Shown here: in pieces, positions 16,421-26,739 of the stretch
Layout: each line of letters starts with the position of its first letter
How positions within the stretch are numbered: position 1 is the first letter of the stretch
Source of the DNA: Tenggerimyces sp963762635
GTDB taxonomy: Bacteria > Actinomycetota > Actinomycetes > Propionibacteriales > Actinopolymorphaceae
Direction: 5' to 3'
Assembly (NCBI GenBank): GCA_963762635.1
Contig: CAVXLQ010000003.1
Span: 806,001-870,000, forward strand
DNA length: 64,000 nucleotides
Made by a program: the position numbers and the translations under genes
The notes under the pieces: generated by a model
The model's database searches: none
The model's input: only the letters and a program-made list of their open reading frames with translations
Told to the model about the DNA's origin: nothing

Positions 16421-16428
16421 CTTGCTGC

Positions 16429-16456
16429 TTGCGGTCGAACCTGCGTGAGCTAGACT
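16429..16456 (+). promoter_or_regulatory. probable dnaK promoter
   Basis: TTGCGG (16429-16434) and TAGACT (16451-16456) with a 16-bp spacer resemble -35 and -10 boxes of the housekeeping sigma factor. They lie 9 bp downstream of the HAIR-like repeat and 36 bp before the dnaK ATG, which has a GGAGGAA ribosome binding site. Confidence 0.6.
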
Positions 16457-16492
16457 CAAGTCTCCTGCGTGGACTTGGATGGAGGAACGGGC

Positions 16493-18388
<1,896 letters not shown>

Positions 18389-18408
18389 GTTCCGCCACGA
18401 ACGCCCAC

Positions 18409-18458
18409 GACTTGTTGGACAGATCTCGGCCTAGAAGCCGAGATCTGTCCAACAAGTC
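18409..18458. terminator. 50-bp palindromic hairpin element (family A, copy 1); probable bidirectional terminator
   Basis: Perfect 22-bp arms (left arm begins GACTTGTTGGACAGATCTC) around a 6-base loop, lying between the convergent dnaK and AraC genes. There is no T-tract. Five further 50-bp relatives occur at 38277, 38371, 38483, 51149 and 51251. Placement between convergent genes suggests bidirectional termination or transcript-end protection (inference). Confidence 0.75.
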
Positions 18459-18469
18459 AGCGGCCACAG

Positions 18470-19378
18470 TCATTGGCGGGCGTCGCGGACCAGTCTGAGG
18501 GCGTTGCCGGTCCCTTCGCGGAACTCGGTCGGTGACATCCCCACGTACCGACGGAACGCCGCGGAGAAGTGCTTGCTGGTGGAGAAGCCGAGCTCGTAGG
18601 CAATGGCGGTGATGCTGTACGACCCGTCGGTGAGCAGCTGCTCGGCTCGCTCGATCTTCACCCGCAGGATGTGGTCCTTCGGGCTCGTCCCGAACGTCTT
18701 CGTGAACGTCTCGTAGAAGTGCGTCGCCGACATCTGCGAGACGTCCATCAGCTGCGTCACCGAAATGGGCTCCGACAGCCGCCCCTCCATCCACTCCAAG
18801 GCCCGGCGGAGCCCGGGGTGCATCGGCGAAGGATCCGCCTCACCCGAGGACCGGCCTCGCGCCAGGTCGATCAACGCGCTCGAGCACAGAGACTGCTGCC
18901 AGGCCCGGCTCAGCGCATCGGAGTCGGGCGGTGCGGCAAGCACCCGCGTCAACAGGTCGGAGCTCAACGGCGGAGCGGGCCAGACCGCGCGGGGGGAGTC
19001 GACCAGTTGCCGGATCACCCGGGCCAGCACGGGCTCGCCCCCGGACGTGGACGTGTTCAGGAGCAGCCAGAGCAGCTCGCCGCGCGGCTGGACGCCGATC
19101 CCCGTGACGTACGTACTGCCCGGCCGGATCCGGATCGCCTCGCCCGGGTCCGCGGTCGTCACGTGGCCGTCGACGAGGAAGTCGAACCGCCCCCGCAACG
19201 GCAGGGCCAACACGAGCAGGCGGGCGTGACGTTGTGGCGGCAAGGGGTCGTGGGCCGCGAGGTAGCGGTACCGCCCGACGCTCACGAACGGCCCGAGCCC
19301 ACGCAGGTCCACGATCGTCCGCTCCGACGTCGACTCCAGATCGGGCACGTCTGAGGGAGCGGGCACCCGGTCGATCAT
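18470..19378 (-). CDS. AraC family transcriptional regulator
   Basis: A 302-aa regulator from the ATG at 19378, which has GGAGG just upstream; an ATG 27 bp further up is less well placed. The N-terminal cupin-type sensor spans about 20-160. The C-terminal double helix-turn-helix spans about 195-295 (SVTQLMDVSQMSATHFYETF, TFGTSPKDHILRVKIERAEQ, SITAIAYELGFSTSKHFSAA). It is divergent from the dioxygenase/oxidoreductase/ABC operon with an 89-bp gap and is its likely activator. Sugar or osmolyte sensing is plausible from the importer next door but not shown. Confidence 0.92.
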   Translation of the reverse strand: MIDRVPAPSDVPDLESTSERTIVDLRGLGPFVSVGRYRYLAAHDPLPPQRHARLLVLALPLRGRFDFLVDGHVTTADPGEAIRIRPGSTYVTGIGVQPRGELLWLLLNTSTSGGEPVLARVIRQLVDSPRAVWPAPPLSSDLLTRVLAAPPDSDALSRAWQQSLCSSALIDLARGRSSGEADPSPMHPGLRRALEWMEGRLSEPISVTQLMDVSQMSATHFYETFTKTFGTSPKDHILRVKIERAEQLLTDGSYSITAIAYELGFSTSKHFSAAFRRYVGMSPTEFREGTGNALRLVRDARQ

Positions 19379-19467
19379 GGCCACCTCCGCGTCGAGAAGG
19401 AACACCCGAAAACGTCCGGTGGAGGAATCAGGACGCGCATTCCAGCCTAATCGGACAGGGTGACGCC

Positions 19468-20254
19468 ATGGAGACCGACCAACTGTCCGCGGAAACGGCA
19501 GCGCAGGTGGAGGCTCTCGACCGCGACGGCTTCGTCGTTCTCGACAACCTGCTGAGTACGGCCGAGGTCGAGACCTACCGCGCCATCTACGACCGGTTCC
19601 TGTCCGGCGAGATCGACGCCGGCAGCAAGCGGAGCGACCTCGGCGCCGGCGCGGAGCCAGCCACCCCAGGCACGGAGAACATCACCCAGATCATGTGGCC
19701 CTCCCTGCTCTGCCCCGAGCTGGCGGACCTGCCGCTGCACGCGAGAGGCCTCGAACTGGCTCGCCAGCTGATCGGCCAAGACGCCGAGCTCGACTTCGAC
19801 ATGCTCATCGACAAGGCGCCCAGGACCAACACGGCGACGCCCTGGCACCAGGACGCCGGCTACTGGGTCAACCTGCCCGATGGCCGCGCCGTCTCGATCT
19901 GGGTCTCCCTCGACGAGGCGACGCTGGACAGCGGCTGCATGTGGTACGTCCAGGGGTCGCACCGCGGCCCCGTCCGCCCGCACCGGTCCGCCGGCAAGGG
20001 CGGAGGCGCCATCGAGTGCGAGGGCTCGGAGGACGAGCCCGGCGCGACGCCCGTACCCCTCCAGTCCCGGCGCGGCGGCGGCGCACGTCGGGAGGACGTT
20101 GCACTACTCCCGCGGCAACACCACCAACCGGCACCGACGCGCGTACATCCTGAACTACCGGCCCGCGGCCATGATCGCCCGCGAACGGGAGGTCGGCATG
20201 GACCACGGGAAGACCAACAACGAACGCGTCGTCCGGAACACCGAGGCCCAGTGA
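19468..20254 (+). pseudogene. phytanoyl-CoA dioxygenase (PhyH) family protein, frameshifted near the C-terminus
   Basis: Fe(II)/2-oxoglutarate oxygenase. From the ATG at 19468 one frame gives about 200 residues, including the iron ligands H-x-D (TPWHQDAGYWVN) and GCMWYVQGSHRGPVRPH. The remaining family sequence (HVGRTLHYSRGNTTNRHRRA, with the distal His and 2-oxoglutarate Arg) lies in the +1-shifted frame to the stop at 20252-20254. Removing one C from the CCC at 20066-20068 restores one continuous protein of about 261 aa. As written, the original frame would lose the distal His and Arg. It is the first gene of the AraC-linked operon; 1 bp separates its restored stop from the next ATG. Confidence 0.82.
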
Positions 20255-20255
20255 C

Positions 20256-21506
20256 ATGAACCCACTCCGCATCGCGGTGATCGGCGCCGGGTCCCGAGGC
20301 GCCTTGTACGCAAGGCTGTTCCGCCGGAGCGGACGGGCGGAGGTCGTCGCCGTCGCGGACCCCGACGAACGCCAGCGCGAGAAGGTCGCCGACGACCACG
20401 GCATCGCCCCAGAGCTGCGGTTCGCGGACTGGAAGGACCTGGTCGCCCGCGGCAAGATCGCCGACGCCGTCGTCATCGCCACGCCGGACCGGCAGCATCG
20501 CGACCCGGCCGTCGCCTGCGCGGACCTCGGCTACGACATCCTGCTCGAGAAGCCGATGGCACCCACCGAGGCCGACGCCGAACAGATCGCCGCGGCGGCG
20601 GAACGCGGCGGCGCCTTCCTGATGGTCTGCCACGTGATGCGCTACACCCCGTACACCAAGGCGATCCGCGAGATCGTACGGTCGGGCGTCCTCGGGAGGA
20701 TTGCCAGCGTCGAGCACCTCGAGCCCATCGGCTGGTACCACTTCGCCCACTCCTACGTCCGCGGCAACTGGTCCCGCGAGTCCGACTCCAGCTCCATGCT
20801 GCTCTCCAAGTCGTGCCACGACATCGACTGGCTGTCGTACGTGATCGGTCAACGTGCGTTGAGAGTCTCGTCGTTCGGATCGCTGTTGGAGTTCCGTCCG
20901 GAACGCAAACCCGTCGGCGCCGGCACACGGTGTACGAGCTGTGCCGTCGAGCCGACCTGTACGTACTCGGCGCTGCGCATCTACCACGGTCGTGGGAGCG
21001 GCCACTTCGCCGATATCGTGCGGCGAAGCTCCGAGACCGGTGACCTGATGGACGCCCTGCAGACGAGCGAGTACGGCCGCTGCGTCTACGACGGCAGCAA
21101 CGACGCCGTCGACCATCAGGTCGTCACGATCGAGTACGAGGGCGGCGCGACCGCCTCGTTCACCGCCGTCGCGTTCGCCGACATCCACGGACGGCAGACC
21201 AGGATCTTCGGCACCGAAGGCTCCATCGAAGGCGACGGAACGTCCTTCACCGTAAGGCACTTCCAGACCGGCGCGGTCGAGAAGCACACCCCGCGGACCG
21301 CCGAGGAGGCCCAGGACCTCGGTGACCACGGTGGCGCGGACGGCGACATCGTGGCCGAGTTCCTCGCGGCGATAACGGGCGACGTCGCGAAGGAAGAGCT
21401 GAGCGGACCGGACGCCACGCTCGAGACCCACCGCATCACCTGGGCAGCGGAACGCGCACGACTCGCAGGCACGGTCGTCACAGTGAACGGAGCGGCAGCA
21501 CCATGA
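20256..21506 (+). CDS. Gfo/Idh/MocA family oxidoreductase
   Basis: NAD(P)-dependent sugar or cyclitol dehydrogenase of 416 aa. The Rossmann domain starts RIAVIGAGSRGALYARLFRR, followed by the E-K-P motif (DILLEKPMAPTEADAEQ) near residue 100. A Cys cluster (RCTSCAVEPTCTYSA, about residues 227-241) could bind a metal; similar clusters recur in a subset of this family. Substrate unknown. It lies 1 bp after the dioxygenase and overlaps the solute-binding protein start by 4 bp, so oxidation is probably coupled to import of the same compound. Confidence 0.93.
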   Translation: MNPLRIAVIGAGSRGALYARLFRRSGRAEVVAVADPDERQREKVADDHGIAPELRFADWKDLVARGKIADAVVIATPDRQHRDPAVACADLGYDILLEKPMAPTEADAEQIAAAAERGGAFLMVCHVMRYTPYTKAIREIVRSGVLGRIASVEHLEPIGWYHFAHSYVRGNWSRESDSSSMLLSKSCHDIDWLSYVIGQRALRVSSFGSLLEFRPERKPVGAGTRCTSCAVEPTCTYSALRIYHGRGSGHFADIVRRSSETGDLMDALQTSEYGRCVYDGSNDAVDHQVVTIEYEGGATASFTAVAFADIHGRQTRIFGTEGSIEGDGTSFTVRHFQTGAVEKHTPRTAEEAQDLGDHGGADGDIVAEFLAAITGDVAKEELSGPDATLETHRITWAAERARLAGTVVTVNGAAAP

Positions 21507-22774
21507 ATCGACGCAGCCTCCTCAAAGGCATGACCGGCCTCGGCATCGGCGCGATGCTCGCGGGCTGCTCGAACAAGGGCGGCGGCAAGGGCGGGGAGGG
21601 CGACGCGGAGAACGCGGAGATCAGCTTCGGCCTGTGGGACAAGATCGTTGCCGACATGGTGCGCAAGAACCTTCCCGCGTTCACCAAGGCACATCCGGGC
21701 ATCCGCGTCACCGTTCAGGACACGCCGTGGGACGGGTACTGGTCGAAGCTGCAGACCCAGACGAGCTCCGGCACGGCGCCCGATGTGATCTGGATGAACG
21801 GCCCGAACTTCCAGCTGTACGCGGGAAACGGCAACCTGGAACCGCTCGACGGCATGGTCGAGGACAAGTCGCTCGTCCTCGCGAACTTCCCCGCGCCACT
21901 CGTCGACCTCTACACGATGGACAGCAAGCTGTACGGCGTTCCGGGCGTCTACAACGCCACCGCACTCTGGTACAACACGGCACTCTTCGACGCGGCCGGG
22001 GAAGAGCACCCCAACGAGAGTTGGACGTGGGAGACCGTGCAGAGCACCGCGGACCGGATCAAGAAGGCTAGCAAGGGCGTCTACGGGATCGCGTTCGACC
22101 TCGGCAGCGGCGAGGTCAGCTACTACAACACGATCCACCAGGCCGGCGGATTCGTCATCTCCGAGGACAAAGCCAAGTCGGGCTACGACAAACCCGAGAC
22201 GATCGAGGGGCTGGAGTTCTTCGCGAGCATGATGCGGAAAGGGTCGGCGCCGTCGATCAACCAGCTCACCGACCAGGATCCCGACGACTGGTTCGGCAGC
22301 GGCAAGGCCGCGATGCTCTACGGCGGTGCGACCTCCGTGGCCACCCTCGCGGAGTCGCCACAGGCGAAGAACATCAAGCTCGTCCACCTGCCGAAGAAGG
22401 CCAACAGCGACTGCGTCGTCCACGGCGTCGCGACCTCCATCAGCGCTTCCTCCAAGAACAAGGCGGCGGCGCGCGTCTTCTGCTCCTGGGTCGCGTCGAA
22501 GGAGTTCTCCGAGCTGCTGGGTGGCACCGGTTCGACGATCCCGCCCTTCGCCGGCAGCGAACAGTCCTACCTCGCCGCCCGTCCGGAGTTCGACCTGAAG
22601 GTGCTGATCGACGCTGCGAAGACCGGCTACCCGTACCCGTGCTCCAAGAACACCACCGCCTGGTCGAGCCTGGAGCCCAAGGTGCTCGCCGACCTGTGGG
22701 CCGGGAAGGTCGACGCGAAGACCGCCGGAACCGAGCTGGCCAAGCAGATGAACGCCCAGCTCGCCAAGGGCTGA
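21503..22774 (+). CDS. ABC sugar importer, lipoprotein solute-binding protein
   Basis: A 423-aa extracellular binding protein of the carbohydrate uptake (CUT1) type. The N-terminus has a signal with a lipobox (GIGAMLAGCSNKGG; Cys at about residue 23) preceded by R-R, so Tat or Sec export followed by lipid anchoring. The mature part follows the family-1 pattern (EISFGLWDKI, PGIRVTVQDTPWDGYWSKLQ, GTAPDVIWMNGPNFQLYAGN). The ligand cannot be predicted. It is followed directly by two permease genes; no ATPase gene is in the cluster, so a shared MsiK-like ATPase is likely. Confidence 0.94.
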   Translation: MNRRSLLKGMTGLGIGAMLAGCSNKGGGKGGEGDAENAEISFGLWDKIVADMVRKNLPAFTKAHPGIRVTVQDTPWDGYWSKLQTQTSSGTAPDVIWMNGPNFQLYAGNGNLEPLDGMVEDKSLVLANFPAPLVDLYTMDSKLYGVPGVYNATALWYNTALFDAAGEEHPNESWTWETVQSTADRIKKASKGVYGIAFDLGSGEVSYYNTIHQAGGFVISEDKAKSGYDKPETIEGLEFFASMMRKGSAPSINQLTDQDPDDWFGSGKAAMLYGGATSVATLAESPQAKNIKLVHLPKKANSDCVVHGVATSISASSKNKAAARVFCSWVASKEFSELLGGTGSTIPPFAGSEQSYLAARPEFDLKVLIDAAKTGYPYPCSKNTTAWSSLEPKVLADLWAGKVDAKTAGTELAKQMNAQLAKG

Positions 22775-22775
22775 C

Positions 22776-23654
22776 GTGCGCAGACAGCACGACGGTTGGG
22801 TGCCCTGGGCATTCATCTTCCCTACTGCGTTGGGGATCTCGGCGTTCTACCTGTGGCCCACACTGCAGTCGTTGTACTTCTCGTTCACCGAATGGGGCCC
22901 GTTCGGCGGGACGACCTGGATCGGTGCGGAGAACTACCTCAGGCTGGTCCGCGATCCGCAGGTACTGAAGGCACTCGGCAACACCGCGCTCTACACCGCG
23001 GTCACGCTGCTCTCGATCCCGCTCGCGATCTGGCTGGCCAGCCTGCTGAACCGGCCGGGTCTGCGCGGCCGGACGCTGTTCCGCATCCTGTTCTTCCTGC
23101 CCGTCGTCACGGTGCCGGCCGCGATCGCGATGGTGTGGAAGCTGATGTTCAACGGCGAGTTCGGCGTGATCAACTACGTGCTCTCCCTGGTCGGGATCAC
23201 CGGTCCGTTCTGGCTGCAGACGCCCGTGGTGAGCATCGTCGCGGTCGCCGTCGTGGGGATCTGGACGACGCTCGGCTTCAACATGATCATCCTCGGTGCC
23301 GGGCTGCAGACCATTCCGGACGAGCTGTACGAGGCCGCCGAGCTCGACGGCGCCGGCCCGACGCAGCGGCTGATCAACGTCACCGTGCCGCTGCTCACCC
23401 CGAGCATCTTCTTCGTGACGACCATCACCGTGATCGCCTCGTTGAAGGTGTTCGACCTGGTGTTCTTGATGATCGGGCCGACCAATCCCGTGATCGACGA
23501 CGCGCAGACCCTCGTCTATCTCTTCTACGACGAGGGATTCCTGGTCAACGACAAGGGCTACGCCGCCGCCATAGGAGTGGTCGTCCTGCTCGTGATCGCC
23601 GCCGTCACGTTCGTCCAGTTCCGGCTGCAACGCAGATGGGTGCACTATGAGTAG
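22776..23654 (+). CDS. ABC sugar importer permease (MalF type)
   Basis: Inner-membrane permease of 292 aa with six predicted helices, starting with GTG at 22776, 1 bp after the binding-protein stop. The cytoplasmic EAA loop that contacts the ATPase reads YEAAELDGAGPTQRLINVT (about residues 187-205). It pairs with the next gene, whose start it overlaps by 8 bp. Confidence 0.94.
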   Translation: MRRQHDGWVPWAFIFPTALGISAFYLWPTLQSLYFSFTEWGPFGGTTWIGAENYLRLVRDPQVLKALGNTALYTAVTLLSIPLAIWLASLLNRPGLRGRTLFRILFFLPVVTVPAAIAMVWKLMFNGEFGVINYVLSLVGITGPFWLQTPVVSIVAVAVVGIWTTLGFNMIILGAGLQTIPDELYEAAELDGAGPTQRLINVTVPLLTPSIFFVTTITVIASLKVFDLVFLMIGPTNPVIDDAQTLVYLFYDEGFLVNDKGYAAAIGVVVLLVIAAVTFVQFRLQRRWVHYE

Positions 23655-24474
23655 ACGCCGGAGTGGCTCGAATCTCGTTGCCTACCTCGTGCTCGGCGTC
23701 GGCGGCCTGCTGATGGTGTCGCCGTTCCTCTACCAGCTCTCGGCGTCCCTGATGACCAACGCCGAGGTGACCGAGATACCCAAGCGGCTCCTCCCGGAGA
23801 CACTGCAGTGGGGGAACTACCCGGCAGCGCTGGCGGCGTTCCCGTTCTGGGACCAGCTGCGGAACACCGTCCTGTTCACGGTCATCCAGACCGTCTGCCA
23901 GGTGCTGTTCGCCTCGATGGCGGGCTACGCGTTCGCCCGGCTGAGGTTCGCCGGTGCCAAGCCGATCTTCGCGATTCTGCTGTCCATCTTGATGATTCCC
24001 GCCGAGCTGCTGCTGATCAGCCAGTACCAGATCGTGCAGAACCTCGGCCTGCTCAACACCATCGCCGGGCTCGTCGCCCCGGGCATCGTGACCGTCTTCG
24101 GGACGTTCATGATGCGCCAGTTCTTCCTCGGCCTTCCGCGCGAGCTGAGCGACGCCGCCAAGATCGACGGCGCGGGACCGGTGACCACGTTCGTCCGCAT
24201 CATGCTGCCGCTGGCCATGCCTGGCGTGAGCGCGCTGGCCATCATCGTCGCGATCAGCTCGTGGGGCGCGTTCCTCTGGCCGCTGATCGTCGCGACGTAC
24301 AGCGAGAACATGCCGCTCGCCGTCGGCATCGCCTCGTTCGCCGGCGAGCACGAGACCGACTACCCGCTGATGATGGCGGCGAGCCTGGTCATCATGCTGC
24401 CCGTCATGATCTTCTTCGTCGCCCTGCAACGACGTGTGATCGCGGGCCTCGCGTTCTCCGGCATCCGGGGCTGA
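23647..24474 (+). CDS. ABC sugar importer permease (MalG type)
   Basis: Second permease, 275 aa, six predicted helices. The EAA loop reads SDAAKIDGAGPVTTFVRIM (about residues 172-190), and the C-terminus has the typical RRVIAGLAFSGIRG ending of MalG-type subunits. With the preceding two genes it forms a complete membrane importer apart from the ATPase. A 23-bp gap with GAGAGGAG leads to the PLP-enzyme gene. Confidence 0.94.
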   Translation: MSRRRSGSNLVAYLVLGVGGLLMVSPFLYQLSASLMTNAEVTEIPKRLLPETLQWGNYPAALAAFPFWDQLRNTVLFTVIQTVCQVLFASMAGYAFARLRFAGAKPIFAILLSILMIPAELLLISQYQIVQNLGLLNTIAGLVAPGIVTVFGTFMMRQFFLGLPRELSDAAKIDGAGPVTTFVRIMLPLAMPGVSALAIIVAISSWGAFLWPLIVATYSENMPLAVGIASFAGEHETDYPLMMAASLVIMLPVMIFFVALQRRVIAGLAFSGIRG

Positions 24475-24497
24475 CCTCACCTCGAGAGGAGTCGACC

Positions 24498-25598
24498 ATG
24501 GCCGATGCGGCGGACGTACCGACCGTGATCAACGTGTCCGGAACGATGACGGCGCTAGGCGCCTCGATTGCCGGGGCCGAGGTCGCGGCGGCGATGACGC
24601 GGATGCTGCCGCGGTTCGTGCGGCTGAGCGAGCTGCACACGCTGGCGGGCGAGGCGATCGCGGCGGCCACCGGTGCGGAGGCGGGGTTCGTGACGGCGTC
24701 GGCGAGCGCCGGCATCACCCTCGCCGTCGCCGCGGCGATGACCGGCACCGACCTGAGCCGCGTCGAACAGCTCCCCGACACCGACGGCATGCGCGACCGC
24801 GTCGTGCTCCAGGCCGGCCACAACTGCCACTACGGCGCGCCGATCTCGCAGGCGGTACGGCTCGCGGGGGCGAAGGTCGACCTGGTGGGAACGGCGACGC
24901 TGGTCGGCGAGCACAACCTCGTCGGCGCGTTGTCCGACCAGACCGCCGCGGGGCTGTTCGTCGTCTCGCATCACGTCGTCGACTACGGCCAGGTCTCGCT
25001 CGAACGGTTCTGCGCGCTGTGCCACGAGCGCGGGGTTTCGGTGATCGTGGACGCCGCCTCCGAGTACGACCTCCGAGGCTTCCTGGCCGCGGGAGCCGAC
25101 CTCGTCGTCTACTCGGCGCACAAGTTCCTCGGCGGTCCCACCGCGGGCATCGTCGCCGGGCGGCGGGACCTCGTACGCGCCTGTGCCCTGCAGAACTCTG
25201 GCATCGGGCGCGGCATGAAGGTCGGCAAGGAGTCGATCGCCGGAACGATCGCGGCGTTGGCGGCCTGGGACCGACGCGACGCCGCGGCGATCCGCGCTCG
25301 GGAGACGGCGGCGCTGCGGGAGTGGAGCCAGGCGCTCGCGGAGGCGCCCGGCGTCACGGCCCGGATCGTGCCCGACCCGACGAACAACCCGCTCGACCGC
25401 CTGCTGGTCTTCGTCGACGCGGCCGAAGCGGGTGTGTCGGCGCGCGACGTGGCGACGGCGCTGGCCGCGGGGGAGCCGGCCGTGATCGTGCGGGACCACG
25501 AGATCGCGAACGGCTGGTTCCAGCTCGACCCGTGCAACCTGCACGACGGGCAGGCGACGATCGTCGCGGAGCGGTTGAGGAACGTGTTCGCCCGCTAG
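24498..25598 (+). CDS. PLP-dependent enzyme, SelA/DgaE-like (aminotransferase class V fold)
   Basis: A 366-aa fold-type I PLP enzyme from the ATG at 24498 (GAGAGGAG upstream). The N-terminal VINVSGTMTALGASIAGAE, the stretch VVSHHVVDYGQVSLERF, the Asp of VIVDAASEYDLRGF and the Schiff-base Lys in VVYSAHKFLGGPTAG match the SelA/D-glucosaminate-6-phosphate ammonia-lyase-like group. Selenocysteine synthesis is unlikely without sel genes nearby; an ammonia-lyase or aldolase acting on an imported amino sugar or amino acid is more plausible (inference). Last gene of the AraC-linked operon. Confidence 0.85.
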   Translation: MADAADVPTVINVSGTMTALGASIAGAEVAAAMTRMLPRFVRLSELHTLAGEAIAAATGAEAGFVTASASAGITLAVAAAMTGTDLSRVEQLPDTDGMRDRVVLQAGHNCHYGAPISQAVRLAGAKVDLVGTATLVGEHNLVGALSDQTAAGLFVVSHHVVDYGQVSLERFCALCHERGVSVIVDAASEYDLRGFLAAGADLVVYSAHKFLGGPTAGIVAGRRDLVRACALQNSGIGRGMKVGKESIAGTIAALAAWDRRDAAAIRARETAALREWSQALAEAPGVTARIVPDPTNNPLDRLLVFVDAAEAGVSARDVATALAAGEPAVIVRDHEIANGWFQLDPCNLHDGQATIVAERLRNVFAR

Positions 25599-26630
25599 TC
25601 CTTGGGCTTCTCTTCGGACTCGGACTCGTCGGTGTCCTCGGACTCCGCCTCGTCCTCGGCTTCGTCGTCGTCATCTTCCTCGTCGACGAGCTCGTCGTCG
25701 GTGAGCGGGAAGAGCTCGTCCAGCCAGTCCTGCCAGTCTCCGGAGAGCTCGTCGACCGCTTCCTCGTCGGCGACCTCCTCGCCGTACAGGTAGTGGTAGA
25801 TGCTCACCGTGCACGGCTCGTCGCCGTCGACCGCGAACCGGTGCAGGCCGTTCTCCGTCCGTACGCCGAGCAGCTGGTGCGGGACGACCGCGTCGACCGT
25901 GCCGGTGATCGCCTCCGGGCCGTCCGGCTTCAGCTCGATGGATGCCCCCACGGCAAGCTCGCCCTCGACCTCCAGCGCGGCGACCAGCTTCGTCCAGGCC
26001 TCCTCCGCGCTCAGGCCCGGGCTCGTGCCGGCGACGGTGGCCGCACCGGGCTCGCCGGGGAAGTGGGTGAGGTACGCGGTCAGGTTGCCGAGGAACAGGT
26101 CCCAGCCCTGGTCGTAGCTCGCGAACTCGGCGTCCCACTCGTCGCCGTCCGGGAATCCGGTCTGGACGAACGTGAGCACGCTGGTCTCCGGGACTTCCTC
26201 TTCCTCCTCGCCCCAGCCGTCGTCGGCTTCGTCCTCGGCCAGGTTTCGGCCCGGCCTCTTCGGCCTCGGCTTCCTCGGCCTCGGCTGCGGCCGGCTCCTC
26301 GGCGGGCTCGGCGTCGTCGGTGTCCTCGCCGTCCTCGGCCGCGTCACCGTTCGCGGAGACCGCCTCGATGCGGAAGTCGTACAGGTAGTCCGGCTGGTCC
26401 GGCGTCTCCAGCGGGAACCGCCCGTACGCGAACCGCTCACCCTCCTGCCACACCAGCACCCGGCCGTCCAGCCCCGGCCCGAGACTCACCAGACCACCCT
26501 CGCCGGGGAAGATCTCGTGCGGTACGTACCAAGCGGAGATGCCGGGTCCAGTGGCGATCGCCTCCCACACCTGCTCCGGAGTCGCGGGGAGCGCGACCTC
26601 CTTCTCGATCCGTCGGGCGTCGTCGTCCAC
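25595..26630 (-). pseudogene. SRPBCC (START/AHSA1-like) protein with acidic segments, frameshifted
   Basis: The N-terminus starts with GTG at 26630 (GGAGAAGGAG upstream): IEKEVALPATPEQVWEAIAT, then WYVPHEIFPGEGG, an AHSA1/SRPBCC lipid-binding-like domain. A Glu/Ala-rich linker (EEPAAAEAEEAEAEEAG) follows. Beyond it the sensible reading is in another frame (NLAEDEADDGWGEEEEEVPE, VLTFVQTGFPDGDEWDAEFA), ending with a long acidic tail. Dropping one T from the TTT at 26244-26246 (AAA in the coding strand) joins both parts into one protein of about 344 aa. The stop overlaps the PLP-enzyme stop tail to tail. Function unknown. Confidence 0.75.
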
Positions 26631-26739
26631 CGGGGCTCCTTCTCCATCGCGGCCGAATGGGAATGGCGCGCTTACGGTACCGACTCCAGCTGGGCAATAG
26701 AGTCCGAGGGAGCCGCCCACTTGGAAGGAGCCACCGGTA

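Noticed and set aside
24498..25598. Selenocysteine synthase (selA)
   Set aside because: Only the fold matches; no selB, selD or tRNA-Sec is nearby and the context is a sugar-importer operon.
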